In this document: in pieces, positions 23,561 through 37,160 of the stretch
Layout: each line of letters opens with the position of its first letter
How positions within the stretch are numbered: position 1 is the first letter of the stretch
DNA from: Augochlora pura
Lineage: Eukaryota; Arthropoda; Insecta; Hymenoptera; Halictidae
Length of the DNA stretch: 64,000 nucleotides
Assembly: GCF_028453695.1 (NCBI RefSeq)
Contig: NC_135778.1
Span: forward strand, 13,638,244-13,702,243
Reading direction: 5' to 3'
Notes under the pieces: generated by a model
Told to the model about the DNA's origin: nothing
The model's input: the letters and a program-made list of their open reading frames with translations, nothing else
The model's database searches: none
Position numbers and translations under genes: made by a program

Positions 23561-26500
23561 TCCCGACGCGAGGCAAACAACGGCCGAGAAGCCGCGCATG
23601 CATCTTGCTCGCGGAAAATCGCGGTTTCGCGGAGGAAATCCGACTCCTTCCGAGCGGTGTACTCGTTCATCACCCGGCGACTTTGTTACCGGAGGGACGC
23701 GGAGGCCATTGCACAACGCGATGTTCCGCTGCGAGGTGATTTACGGGCCGAGCGGACGCGTTTCCTAGCCGCGCGAACAACGTGCCTCGCGGGTTCACGC
23801 GCGGGTCGCTTATGAACCGTGGCCTCCACTGCGATCGCGCTTTCGAACCACTGATCCCGGAGCAAACCAGCTCCGACCAAGACCTTGCTTGTTTTTCGGG
23901 GCTGCTTCGTTAACCCTTTGGCCACGGCGGATTTTCATAAATAACTTGCGCGCAGTATATTTTCGTTCCGCCGACACAGCACACGATACAACGCTACACT
24001 ATGTAACGCAACAGAACACAAAATAACACTATTAGCACTACAGTAAAAATTTAGCACCACACTTAAAATCATTAAATTTTTGTAAACTAGAAAAGTAGTG
24101 ACTACGTGAGAACAAAGAATTGACAAAATGATACCGAAAGCGAATTAATTACGATTATAATTACTCGTGTAATAAATCAAAGCCTGAAACTTGAATCGGT
24201 TGTTATACAATTCTTACTGTAACTATGTAAATATAAAAAAGAATAGAAAATGAGAACGGTTGAAAAATTGTTGCATACACGTGTTCACTGCTTGCTGCGC
24301 TGTCGCGATGGCTAAAGTAGTAGATCTGGTAGAAATATCCGCTAAAGTGGCAGCAAAGTGGCCCGAAAGTGGCCTGCGTGCGTTGTTTTACACGCCGTCG
24401 TCGCATACTTTTGAAAGAGGACACTAGAGATAGTTACGTCGGTGATCGTTGCTACAATGTTAAAAGAGAAAACGACATTCCTCGCCTTTGTCCCGCAATT
24501 TCGTGTCTACAATTGTAAATTTGCACTCGCGGTCTAAGTGGATCGCCATGTACGCAAGTAATGTAGCCTATGCTAATTCAGGTTTGCTACCCGGTCGACA
24601 AACCTGTCACAACCTGCGCGGAGATTCAAACACGATGATATAAATGTTTGCTGGTTTTCTAATAGCCGTCGATCATGCAGCAACGCTGCAGTTCTTTCGA
24701 GATAAATATCCCTGTCAGCAATAAATGACAAAGCAGGAGCTAAAGAGGATATACGACTCGGGTCACTTTCTTGATGAGATCGATATAGTGTATAATAAAA
24801 GTTAAGGCGCATCTGTTTTACGCGTATCCAGATAATTAAATTAGCTTGCGATAAATCGTGTGACAGTGAAGTACCGTTAATGGTGTTACTAAACGTGGCG
24901 ATTAGACGCGTGCAGTAAAATTTCCAGAAATACAGCCCACTAAACGGGAAGACAAGAATTTTACGACGCTAATTAACCCTTGTATGGCGTTTCAGGTTCG
25001 CATGATCCAACCGGTGCATTAGGCTTATGTAATATTTTTAATTGCTGAACTTGTTAAAATATTTTGTAAGAATATTTCTGCTAAAATATGTCTACTCCTT
25101 TTCCTGCTTTCTTATTTACTACTACATTCAGTTGTATAAAAAGTTTAAAAATATTGCGCTATCTCTTCCATAGAGTCGAATCCAAGATTTTAAATTAATT
25201 ATGACTTCTTAAAAACACGTGTCAGCGAATCCGTCACTGGAAGTAGTGTAGGCGTAAAACAATATTTAATTCTTTGATATTGATTAAAAAATTCTGGATT
25301 TTTATCATATACTATATTATTCAGATAAATCCGTAAGACACCGTCCCGTCGCTTTCGTTAAGTTCCGCCATCTTCCAAGTACCAAACTAAGAACCATCCA
25401 CGAAAATGTAAATATTCGCCGCAAACAGGGAGCAGAATTTTGCGAAGTTAATCAGCTAAAGCGGGGACGAAATAAGTAAAAAGTTAATCAACCGAGAGCC
25501 AGAAGAGCGCTGCCGTTGCTGGTCCCAGCGCAATTAAAGTAACTACCCCGGACTCGTTTCTAAACGAGGCCGGACCGAGCCAGGAAAGTGATGGAAGCGT
25601 TTTCATTCCGACAAACGAGTTACACGCGACCGTTTCCCTGCCCGGTTACACGCGTGTTCACGTTTACAGGTTACACGGAGCGCCGGACAATGACGCTCCG
25701 ATTTTCTTGCGTTACGTCGGCCCCGCAAATTGCGCCGATTAGCCGGCGACTTACAAGCACACCCGATCACGCTTACGCAACGGAAATCCCAGACTACAGA
25801 AGTGTCGTTAACTCGGGGGAAAATTGCGTGTAACGTCGTCGTCGTCGCGGGGATTGCGTAACGTTTACATCTCGGCCCGATCGAAAATTACCCGCGAGAG
25901 CCGGCACAAAGTCGGCGATAATGTCGACGGAAGCCTGTCGTTATTTAATTTGTCGAATCCGTGATCTATCTACCGACGGTTTCCACTTGTGGTTTCGAAA
26001 GTCTCGTTTGCTTGACCACAAGTGGAGACAGCGGAGGAAGAAGCGTCTCGTCGTTGATGCTGCTGGGAACGGTCTTGGGAGATTTTTTAAGAAGCTTCTG
26101 CATCTCTAGGTGATTGTAAAACGTACCTGCAAAAACTCAGATTTTTATAGACATGTTTTTGAGTAGGTGTTCTTAGCAAGTGTTGAGTTTTGGGTGTCGT
26201 TGATCGCGCCAATCTCGAGACTTCGATGCTTGTCAGTAAACAGGAATCATTAACGTTTACATAGTAATAAAAAAATAATAGTAGTATAACGTTTATTAGC
26301 TGTGTTCAAATGGTTGTAATTATAAATAATACCTGCGTGCAGCCGAGATTTATTTTTCGTTGTCGACGATCATTATTGATGAGGGAAATTCGTCTGGCTT
26401 AGTCGTAAGAGTTATGGTTGAGAGAAACTACGTTTCGTTTGCTTATAACAGTAATCGGAGACGCAATTTGTATTTGAATATTTATCAACGAAAATTGATT

Positions 26501-28300
26501 GTATCTCAATCATATATTATACCAGGTGCTTCAATACTTTAAGGGGTAAATCTGTACTCGGGAACAATTGCAACGCCTACGTCAAATACCTAAGTATGTT
26601 ACTATAAAATTGAAATCCTTTTACCATTAATATTAACCAAAATATTTCAAATAGCCAATTGGACCGCACCGTGTTTCACAATTCTACTGTAATCTACAGA
26701 AAGTCAGCGTCCAGTAAAAAATATTTGACAAATAGCGAATAAATAACCGGCGAGGGAGGGAGTGACACGAAAATCCATGTGTTCGCCGAGTCGCTGAGAC
26801 GGCTAATTTTCGCGAATAAATTTCGCAGTCAGCGGCGAGTTTCCTTGCCACCGGCGCGGGCAGAATGTAGCAAGGGGGATTTGCTGGATGACGTCGACGC
26901 CGTGAAACGCGTCGCTCGGATTACAGTGATTACGCTTCTCTCGTTCTTCGAACGCAGCGCGAACGCAGCCGTTTTCTACGGTCGCGCGGTCGTCAGCCTG
27001 CTCGCGCACCGTGCAGCCTTCGATTTTTCATCGGGCAGGAGAGAGCTGAACGATATCAGCCGATAAATAGCCGTCTCGTATGATCTGTCGCGTTTCCATT
27101 ATTACCCGTTCCCGCCGTTCGACGTTACATCGGACTTTCCCCTATTTGTTTCGGCGCACGCACCTATCGGCGCTCGCCCAACACGGTTCTCCCGTTGCCG
27201 ATCCTGGACACCGTCGATGATCGACGAGGAAACTCTCTATCCGCGGCTTCTATTTAATTTCATTTAGTATCGGGGGACGCTGAAAAATCCCGCTCGTTCG
27301 ATTGCCTCGATTCCTGTTCCGTCGTTTTGCTCGCCACTGATCGGTGCGCGATTCAATTGCTTGTTAAGTGACTGCCGGTTATTAATTGAGAGATCATTAG
27401 TATCGACGTGGTTCTATCAGATGTGGTTTAGATGCACTGTTATACGAATATCAGTTTACAAGAAGCACACGAGCACCGTTTAACATGGAATATAATTTTA
27501 AAGTATACGAAGCCCTCTTTTAATCGAACATGTAATTCCTGTAATTATAGCTTCTCTTATCTCGCGGCGTTTATGCAGATTTCTACTTTTATGCCGAGGT
27601 TTCCGGTATTAATGGGTTCGATCGGTTCGTATTATGTAAATCTGATTAACATAACTATTTGTATAAGCACGTATCCTTTATTCCGAATAGATGTTATACC
27701 GCTGTAAATGCTAGGACTTCCTCAGAAAAATCTTCTTCAGCTTTTTCCCAGCGCGTTTAAAAATCTTAGTAGAACGTGGACTAGGGAAATTGGTTTACTT
27801 GGGACGAGACAACAAGGAAATTCAACTGCCTATCTAATTTTAGTTCGAAACATTCGAAAGATCGGTTCTCTGTAAGAACGCATAACTTCAATGAGTTTCT
27901 TGAACATTCACTGACATTATTTTTAATCAATTGGTTGCGTTGAATGGAACAGGCGTATTCATTGATCAGTGTAACATAATAAACTAATATTGGTAATAAT
28001 CTTACAAGCATTATTTTACATTCATTGTAAAATTGTTAAATGATATGTTTCATTGAGCTTTATAAGACTAACGCGAGCAGACAAAGATGTACTTTGTCGA
28101 TGTACAAAGATGTACTAAAAAAAAGAAATTCAATGATAAATGACCCTAAATATTCACGTTTATATTTTTGTCAAAATGGTCGGTTGTTCAATCGCGAACA
28201 TTATAGAAATCAGCAAGGATGTATAAACTTTTCTAAACAAGTATACTGTTATACGAACGTTCCGATTCTCATGATCGGTTCGAATAACCTAAATACTAGT
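23561..28300. other. non-coding stretch
   Basis: Mostly AT-rich with GC-rich islands near 23600-23900, 25500-25900 and 26750-27350. Isolated TTAACCCTTT-type strings (23913, 24973) resemble the ends of TTAA elements, but no partner end was found. Confidence 0.5.
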
Positions 28301-31300
28301 GTTAACGAGTTAAATGCAGGAACGCGTGACAGAGGATGCACGAGGCCGCAGGGAGATCGCGCTGGTTCGCCGGGCGTTCGTCGGCGATCAGGCGACTTTA
28401 AGGCAGCGGCAGCTGACAAAATGGGATCTGGCAAACTCCCGGGCCCCGGCACACGATTACCTTCCCTTTCGTAGCCGGTCGTTTACGCCGCGGTTTAACA
28501 CACCGCGGCGTTTGTAATAGCGGCCTCGTCGCTCCTAGCGCCAGCCGGAGTCACAAAGGGTATGGGAGCGACACACCCACCGGATGCATTTTCTATACAC
28601 TCTGCCACTCGTAGCCTAACTCGTAGGTAACTCTAAGGTAACCCGCTCGCGTGGTGACGTCACCGTCCTATATACAGGGTGCCGCAACCGTGACCCGTCG
28701 CCGCGACCCGCCGACTCAGACTCACCGATATTCTTTGCCCAAGCGGGAAAGTCTCTCCCGGCCGGCTCTCGTTGCACTATGGTTGTATAGTTCGCGCCAT
28801 GCCGCGCCGGATTCTTGATACCACCACCGATAACAACCACCGCGGCATTCCAGCAGCGCGGCGTCACGCCATTTGTCGGCAAGCTTTTCTTCGCAACCTT
28901 CACCGACACCCTTTTTATTCCCCTCCCGCCCTCGATCCCCGCCCCAACGATCCTATTCAACGGTCCGCAGCTTTACATGCATCCAATCAACTCGAGAAAT
29001 GTTGTAATTACACCCGCCCGCTCTCGGGTCCCCCATTCAGGTCTACGCCGCTGGTTGACAATCTGGCTTTCGATCCGCCTGCGTTCGCCGCGATGAGCCG
29101 TTTGCGGTCGCCGTGCATAAGGTCAGGTCATAGTTCCATTGTACTTTCACGTTTCCCTTTTGGTTTGGCGAACGTTACACCTTCTCTGCGGTCTTTTTAG
29201 GATCCGTGAGGATGATTTTTCAACTTTGCAGTAAAATTTAGTACTTCGCAGAAACAAAGTTCATATTATGCTGATCAAAGAATTATCTGTTTCTAATTTA
29301 CATATGCTGTCGTAATCTAATGGTGTTTTAACCCTGTGTCGTACCATAAACCTTACAGTTGCAATGATTTATATTAATTAAAATTTACATTTATTGTGTG
29401 CCCATATTTACTAGAATGATGTATTATGGAATGGAATAAGTCTTCAGTATCTATTCAAGTTAATTGAATAGTTGAAAATCGAAGGAAGAAGACAGTCACA
29501 TTATCTCCTCATTTTCTTGGTATACATAGTTATGATAATATCGTAGGAATATGTTCTAACATATAGAACACTAAATTAGGTTAACATATCACATTGTCTA
29601 ATACAATAGATTCAACATTCTAATGGATGCTCGAACCTCGATCTTTATCTTTTTAGCAACACTACCAAATTCATTCATGCCGATTATACATTTGCATAAT
29701 TGGTGTTCCCGACATTTCTCGACTTTTCATATTATGATGAAACGTTAGGTACGTCAAACGACCGAACTAATTTATCCGACATTAAACTGTTCGCGGTGGA
29801 ACACCGCTGTTTCCCGGTGAACGCAATCGAGCCGGTCACGTGTCTCGGAAAGCAGCAACAGCGAGCAAACGAATTTTTGCTGGGCCCGTTGACCCCGCGG
29901 GGCCCCGAACTTACAATGTACACGGAGATTCGAGCTCCGTCTCGTGGACCGGAACGGATTAATTGCAGGCGAGCAATTAAATCCGGACAGACCGAAGATT
30001 GATACATCGAGCGGCGCGGATATGATAATAGCCGAAGCGGTTGTTCTTTCCGATTGGGTTTATTAATTCGTCCTGGGAAATTGGCCCCGTCAATCCCGAC
30101 CCCGTGACCCCGGCGACCGGTCCGCCGCGCTATTAATTTGAAACTCTGTCAGAAATGATTACCCGCGCGGTTTATTATCTCGGCAATACGTTTCGAACAA
30201 TTGTGCAACCCGTGCGCGATACGCTCGGGTTTCTAATGTGTTTTAGATGTTATTGGCAGGGCCGATGTTGTGTGCTCGGTCTCCGGACAGTTACATGTCC
30301 TTAATTATCGTTGATTAGCGCCGTAGTGGAAGTTCGAACATTTTACGCGGCCGTGCAACAAAGTTTCAATTGCGCGACCGTCTAATGAAAGGGAAACAGT
30401 GCGCCAACTTCTTAGCCGTTTCACTTAGTCCCCGATTCTTAGAATTCGCCGTTTTATGCACTGCTAGTACACCTAATAATTGGTCAATGTAACATAACTT
30501 TGACGAAAAGAACGGTTTTCGTGGGAACTTTATGAATACGTAGAATTTTGGAATAACGCATATAGGTATTAAGGGGTTAAAGACTAGTCGGATATGAATC
30601 TTTACGGATAACGTAGGCGAAGCATGTTCCAAGGACAGTAAGACAATAGAGTCTTCGTGTCGAACATTCCATGAGATTTCTGATTGACAGAAGAAACGGT
30701 CGAAACTATTTGATTTCCGGTGCCTTTGTTCCTGCTTTGGACACGGTCGGTCCGTTTAGAGTCGCGTCCCGCATGTTCGCGCACGTCAGGTTATTAATCT
30801 CAAATAGAGCCAGGCACGTGAACGTCTCGAATGCGAATAAATATTAGGAAACGTAACCTTTGGTCCCTTCAAACTTTCTCCGCGGGGGACACCGGCTCAT
30901 TTATCTCCGGTTACTATGGCGGCATGATGCGTCCGTCGCGACGCGACGCGGATTTTTTCAGCGGGGACCCCGCGCGCGTCTCGCGTCGTGGCTCGTCGCG
31001 TGTGGCAGCGTGGAACCACGGCGCGGAATTAACGGCGCCCATTGGTGGCCGTTTCTAGCATGAAATATCGGCTGGTTGTCGCCGATATCTGCCGTTGTAA
31101 TCTGAGTGGAAACAAATCCGTGGAATGCACCGCGGCTGGATTGAGTCGTCGTTGCACGACTGCGATTGCGCCTCGTCTGGCGTCTAGCGTCGCCTTCCTT
31201 TGCGTCCGACCGATGCCGAGCATTGTTCCGCCATCGACGGAGGACTTGCTTGTGCGCCATGGAACAGAGATAACGAATCAATTTTAGATACAAATATCAC

Positions 31301-31639
31301 GGTGACATATAAAGCTGTTGCTCGCTGGCCGTCGCCGCGTTCTCCTTCGCCGATTCGGTCGACGACCCGGCTTGGTAAAAGTCAATTTAAACCGATACCG
31401 GCTTCTCCGAACGCGATCGGCCACTCCGGAACTGAAATGAAAGGGTGCTGTCCGGATAGAGACCTTCGAGAGGCTACTGGATATCGCTGTGCGTACCGAT
31501 GATAGCTATTGGGGGTCATGCCGTCGCTTGGAGTCGCGATGGAGCACCCTCCTCCTATCTGATCTGCGAATTTTCCATTGATCAGTGCAGAATTGTCAAA
31601 AATGTGATTTGGCTGACAAATGAGAAATAGAGACTCGCG
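28301..31639. other. non-coding stretch
   Basis: GC-rich islands at 28300-29130, 29800-30130 and 30880-31500 around an AT-rich centre. A lone AAGGGGTTAA at 30569 could be a solitary TTAA-element end. No gene supported. Confidence 0.5.
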
Positions 31640-31775
31640 AATACAATTTTATTCGAAAACAAATGAAAATGTATCTCAATACAATTTCATTCGAATAGGA
31701 ATCCATTTGAACTAGGTTTCACTCGAATAAGAATTTATCCGAGTAAGAATTTATTCGTAGAAGAATTCATACCAG
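31640..31775. repeat. degenerate short repeats built on TTTATTCGAATAAGAA
   Basis: Variants of ATTCGAATA or ATTCGAAAA followed by an AAT/ATTTAT string recur about six times at irregular 20-40 bp spacing. AT-rich, non-coding. Confidence 0.55.
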
Positions 31776-32079
31776 AAATAATCAATTTAAATAAAAATGA
31801 CTATAAAGTGCTTTTCCATAACTTATCGATTTATTTATTTCACATTATTGTTTTAATACAATAATTTAAGACAAATAATGAAGAATTGCAAATCCAATGA
31901 AACATTCGAGGAAAAAGAATTTATTCGGATAATGATTTTAGATAAAATACTTATTTGAAACAATTTGAATAATGCTGTATTCTGGTACACAAAGTAGCTG
32001 AACCGCGTGTAAATTATATGAGGCTAGATTACTCTAATCAAGAACCCTAATAACAATGTAGATTCGATTATTTCGATTA

Positions 32080-32600
32080 CTATTGCAGCCCTCTTCATCT
32101 GTTTCTTAATTATTCATTCAATCCACCCTCGGGTTGCTGATCGTTGACCTGCAACGCAAATAATGTAGCACGACTGAATTGAATTCATTGTGATTCGATC
32201 GCTTGTATTTTAGTTAGAGGCTCCCTCCTCCTATTATCTAATTGTTTTTATAGATTAATTTCAATTTCAAGTTGGGGATCATCGACCCGACATGAATAAT
32301 GCAGATAGTCTGGCTGCGGTTCAGATTAAACTAGATTAGATCCGTCGCGATCCTCTGTAAGGGTTCATACTATCAGTCACACTTAACTAGAACTTCCTTC
32401 CCTTTCGACAAATTTTTAGCTGTTGCGCCGGCTCAAGTCGAATCTGACCATTGACCTCTGCGATGTATGCAGGGTAGCTAACCCAGGCCTAGATCAGATT
32501 AGATAAGATTTGTCGTCGCATGAGGAGGGGCAACGGGATTCTCTCTGCCCCCCTGCCAAGTTGTAGATTATCGACTGTATCCACGAGGACATGTTGAATG
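32080..32600. repeat. degenerate tandem repeat, spacing about 140-170 bp
   Basis: ATGCAGATAGTCTGG near 32299 and ATGCAGGGTAGCTAA near 32467 are each followed by a CAGATTA..TAGAT string and then a CGTCGCG or CGTCGCATG string, 168 bp apart. A TGATCGTTGACC/GGATCATCGACC pair also recurs near 32138 and 32277. Similarity is partial, so the array is old or fragmentary. Confidence 0.45.
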
Positions 32601-33684
32601 TCGTGAACTCGCAAGCTGCGCTATCAGGTTGTTTCACAACTTTATTACGCCCGTGCCCCATGAAGTGTCCCGTTCCTGGCATTCCTACTCTAACCTCGAT
32701 TTAGAAGATATAATATTCCATCTCGGGTCAATGTAATTTTTATACAATGACATCATTCCGCGTGCGTTCGATCGCTAAATCTATCAGACGAGTAGCCTGA
32801 ACCTATTAAACATTAAAAGTGACCAGCGTATTGAATCGTAATAATGACAATACTAAATTTATTTAAATTATTTATTTGATAAAACTGGCACAATATGTTT
32901 AGTGTTAAACGCATGTTATCATAGAACTTTACAGTGTTACGATAAATAATAAATATGATGAAATTTTTATGCAAAGAAAATTATCATTCCGAATATTACA
33001 TATTAAGCCAAAAGGATAATGAACTAAATCTTGTTGCAAATGATTTGAGAATAATTTGTTGTCGGGTATATTCACGGGTGAATAATTCTTATGTGAAAAT
33101 AATGTATAGTATGAGCAAATCACTATGCTTCGTTAGTCATCGCTTGCTTTTAGCGACACATTTATATGTACACTTTTCAAAGATGTCGCAAGTTTTGCCG
33201 CTGTCATCACCTAAGGACCATTACCTTGAATCCTAGAATGCATACCCTAAATTCTGAAAGAATAAATAACAAGATCTCTCTTCGTTCCGTCCGTCCTCCG
33301 TGCATCGCCATCGGCTCAGCCGTGGTCCATCGCTAAACAATTTACAAAGTTTCCCCGCGGAGCGGCCGCCGGTGACTCCGCGACGGGTAACCGGGGGTTT
33401 CCACGTGCGGAGATTGATTAATGCGCGTTTCCATGCTGTCTCCTCGTTCTTCCCGGCGCGGAGCGGAGCGGAGCCGGTGCCCGGGCCCGTCTCGCTCGAG
33501 AAACTCTCTCTCCGTGGACTCCGCGGACTCGGTGGTCCGTTGCATTATCCCCTGCGACCTAAACAACGCCGGTATTGATGGATATCGCGGGCCGCTTCTG
33601 GTGTATTGTGCAACCGGCTCGGCGGTTGCTAACTCCGGTTCTGGACTCCGCTTCCGATGGCTTTTCTCGATCCGCGCCAGCCAG

Positions 33685-33702
33685 CCGGCCGGCCGGCCGG
33701 CC
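33685..33702. repeat. (CCGG)4 palindromic tract
   Basis: Eighteen bases of CCGG repeats, fully self-complementary. Confidence 0.9.
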
Positions 33703-34138
33703 CGCGCGATTTAATTAACGACCGGATCGATCCTTCCGACGTCGATTTTTCGATAATTACCGTGACGCCGCGCGTCACCGGGCTTCGACGAGACGCGACC
33801 GCTCTAACGAGTCACCCGAGAAAATATTGGCGAAAGTGGCCGCGCGAGCTTCCAGTGAATTGAAATTGTTCGTACTTCAGAATGAAGGCCCGTTAGGGGA
33901 CTTTAGACGAGGCCTAACGAAGTTCCGTCGGACAATCGATCTTAGATAACGATTCGCTGGATCACAATGCTGCTTATCGCTGACCCGTTGCCCTCGCGAC
34001 GCTGACGGCTATCGGTGACGGTTTCGGCCGGTGAATGGAACCTATTTCCAACCGCTGGAACGATTTTCTGGATTGCAATCCGCGGTCCGATATTCGCAGC
34101 TGATAAAATTGTTTGTTCCGTGTCCTGTCACATTCGTT

Positions 34139-34480
34139 TGAACGTCCTTACACTTTTGAGTCTATGACCATTTTGGCTCGCAACAGAGATTCTTTTCTAA
34201 CAACTTGTTACGTATGAATGTTATATTCCTATTACTCAAAATAAAATTCTGTTCTTTTGTCATCAGTATTTAAACCTTAACGTAAGCATAAACACAGAAT
34301 ATTAATTCTTCAAATGACTTATTGTTTCCCATTCAATATATTTATTTTATAATTTTCACAAGTAAACGCGCAATAAGTTAGAAATATAAGATGAACAAGT
34401 TTTGTCCAATTACAAGAAATGAATAACAAGAAAAGACTTGTCTAGTGTCGAAGAAAAAAAATTAAGTTAAGAGATAGAAT
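34139..34480. mobile_element. probable diverged relative of the 18.6 kb miniature element
   Basis: From about 34206 the sequence follows the 18.6 kb element in order: a GTATGAATGTT-like string, an AATAAAATT..TTCTTTT-like string, then a TATTTAAAC-like string, and later an ACGCGCAATAA-like string against ACGCAATAA. Its ends are degraded; a possible left end TTGAACGTCCTTACAC at 34139 replaces TTAACCCCTTGCCATAC. The boundaries are approximate and the right end was not found. Confidence 0.42.
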
Positions 34481-36259
34481 AGTCGAATGATAATTTGCAT
34501 CATAATATGCAGATCCAACAGACGTCGAATTTTTGTCTAAAAGCCCTGAGTACCTTCTCGAAGAAAACATGCGAAATATTAGCGACACACCTTCTCTCAT
34601 CCGTGGTCTTTCAAGAAACTCTGTTATTGTTCCATTCCTCTTCTTGATGACTTTCTATGTTGTTCGGAGTCGCTCAAGTGTGCAGGCGGTTTAATGCTCG
34701 CGCCCCAAATGTATCTAGGCTACTTAAACGTAACCAGTTGTTTTCCCATGGCAAATAAAGCGCCAGGAGCCGGCTTCGTCCGAAACTAGTACTCGCGAGG
34801 AGTCTCTTGACAGATGATCTAAAGGAGAGAGAACGTTTGATTACCCTTTGGTGGCGGAGAGTTCAAGTGAAGATTGTTTGAGAAGCCTGAAGAGAAGATG
34901 AAGGCGTGGCGCTACCTCCCGCAGCGTTCCTATCTTGAAGTATTTACACTGGAAAGAATGTTTTCCTCCAGTCTTGATACATCAGCCATTTATGATACCG
35001 TGGTCGCTCACGGGAACCGGTATTCTCGATAATTCACAAACTAAATAAATTAAACTGGGCGAGATCGTAAACATTTCGAAATTCAGGTATATAAAATTTA
35101 TTCGGCGCGAAAGTATCATTTCAGCTGAAACAGCTAGTATAATTTTTAGTTCGTTGTAAGATACGCGAGAAATTTATTCAATAATTTTTCACGTAGGTAT
35201 CATAATAAGCTTAAGATTTGTAAAGTAAAAAATCCGCGGCGCTTGATACGTTTACGTCGGAATTGTTATTCGAGTAGAAAAATGCGTTCACTTATTTCTA
35301 CACTCTACCGTGTTATAGCAACATCGACAAAATATCCTGAAGAAATCCCTAAATTTCTTGTTAGAGATTTTCAGGATTTGAGAAACGGTTCGAAGGGAAA
35401 AGCGACGTGCCGCGCGGCCATTTTGGCGAACCTAATCGTCGAACGAAAGCGCAAGTGACGGGCGCGCGAATTCGCCACAAGCCCCGTGAATAGAGGCCAC
35501 GGGTAAGAAGGTGTCAGACACGCCATGGAGAGTGATAACCCGTCAGTTATATAAATGTATTAAATTATATTCTATTGCGCAGACACGCATCGCGGAGAAT
35601 GGGCCCGGACGTCTGGCTGATTGGTTAGGGAGAGATCGTGTAACAAATGTTTTCACGATCTGTATTATTCCTGGCCTGGTAAAAATACGTTCCCTCCGTC
35701 TGGCCTCGGAGACTCGTTTCTCTGTCCCTTCCACCATTCGTCCTCGGCGTCGCCGTCGCGTTTCATTGTTTCCATTATGATCGCCATAGATTCCCATGGA
35801 GCGAAGACTTTTCGAGCGACGACCGCGCTTACCGGGGCGAAGACAAATCTGCCGAGATTACATTAGACCATTGCGAAACGCCCGTTTCAAACGAATGCAC
35901 GCCGCGCCGGTGAGATATCGCCGGGAAGACCGTTTTGCATCGATAAAATGCGGCTTCGTACCCCGTGCGGCGCGTCGATAAAACTATTCGATTCGATAGC
36001 GGACAGTGGGTCGTCGACGATTTCTCCGCCGCTATCAACCTGCCTTTTTTCGAAGTCCTGTTTGTTACTTGACACCACGATCGCGATCTCGTATCTCGCA
36101 CCAAGAATTCCTTTGTTATGTACGGAATTAAGGTGACACGTCGCGTTGGCAGAGCGCGCGTGAATCAAGGCATGCACTTTTGATGATCGTCGATCTTACG
36201 TTCGAAATCTCTTCGACAATTATAACAAATTAAATCCCACGATGTTACACTGAACTAGG

Positions 36260-36571
36260 ATTAATTTTGTAACGAATTCTGTAACGAATTTCTGACGAAT
36301 ATATGTGTTATAACACAACTCATACATTTTTATATTCTTTATATTTTATGAAAGTATTGTATTTAAAGAAAATACGTAGAACTATGATAGCAAGAACTAT
36401 AGAACAGTTGTAAAACGGTAGAACTATAATAACAAGAACAGTAGAGAAATTATAAAACTATAGATCTATAAAACAATTCTCAAAGATATTGCAACAGTTA
36501 GATGGTTAATTTAATATGATATTTAACGTTAATAATATGAAATTTAACGTCACTAATATGATATTTAATGT
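36260..36571. repeat. compound AT-rich tandem repeats (13-, 42- and 21-bp periods)
   Basis: TGTAACGAATTC then TGTAACGAATTT repeat near 36270 with a 13-bp period. GTAGAACTATGAT at 36376 and GTAGAACTATAAT at 36418 show a 42-bp unit. TAATATGATATTTAACGT-type units start at 36512, 36533 and 36554, exactly 21 bp apart. The 42-bp period is twice 21, so a shared origin is possible. Confidence 0.78.
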
Positions 36572-36639
36572 GCTATTTACTGTTTATTGAATACATACGA
36601 TTTTACCAATTTTACCTGTTTGGATTATTGGAGGAAGTT

Positions 36640-37160
36640 TCGAATACTTTGGTGGTCCCTGGAAACCACTCGAAGACCCTCAGAGGACTTGGGTGGTCCT
36701 CTGGGACCACTGACGAGTCCTTCGAGGGTGTTACTAGTCCCTTGGAATCCCTTTAAGGATATGGGTGGTCCTTGGTGGTCGATAAAGTGTTCTCAAAGAT
36801 CTTGGGTGGTCATCCAAAATTGTTGGCGAGATTATCAAGGTTCAGATTGCTCTTTTGGAGGGTTTGGTGAATCTCTAAGACCATTGGAAGCATCGTCTAG
36901 GGTTGTCCTATTTTCTGAGAGCATTGGAGAACTTCTTTGACGTTTGGCGATTTTCTAAAGCCAATGTAGTGTACCTTGTAGGGATTCTCTAAAATCAATC
37001 CAGATTTTATATAGTTTTTAGTGATCCCCTAGGACTATTCAAAATTCTCGTAAGTTCTCCTGACCTTAATTTTATCTTCGATTTGTTGAACTCCTAAAAT
37101 CTTTAGAGCTTTAACTCAGGGTGTCGTGGTCTTCTAACATCCTCCTCTAATATTTGTAAA
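36640..37160. repeat. degenerate minisatellite-like block rich in TTGGGTGGTCC motifs
   Basis: GGTGGTCCCTGG, GGTGGTCCTCTGG, GGTGGTCCTTGG and GGTGGTCATCC lie between 36650 and 36815. They alternate with strings such as CTCTAAGACCATTGG and ATTCTCTAAAAT over the following 300 bp. Spacing is irregular. A frame is open through part of it only because of the repeat composition; no protein family is suggested. Confidence 0.55.

Larger units (their letters stand above)
32601..36259. other. non-coding stretch
   Basis: A GTTTAGTGTTAA string at 32897-32908 matches the terminus of the piggyBac-like element at 8353 but has no left partner. A GC-rich island at 33300-34050 contains the CCGG palindrome, and the probable diverged element lies at 34139-34480. 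Nothing else seen. Confidence 0.5.

Noticed and set aside
22642..23739. Possible 366-codon gene with one in-frame TGA
   Set aside because: The open frame is explained by the pyrimidine-rich composition of the strand. The peptide is Ser/Leu/Arg-rich with no motif, and neighbouring frames are open too.
23911..24990. TTAACCCTTT strings as ends of another TTAA element
   Set aside because: Both strings are in the same orientation (23913 and 24973) and neither has an inverted partner within the window's plausible range.
28674..28690. TACAGGGTG string resembling the mariner-type end at 38009
   Set aside because: Similarity stops after CAGGGTG and no inverted partner is present nearby.
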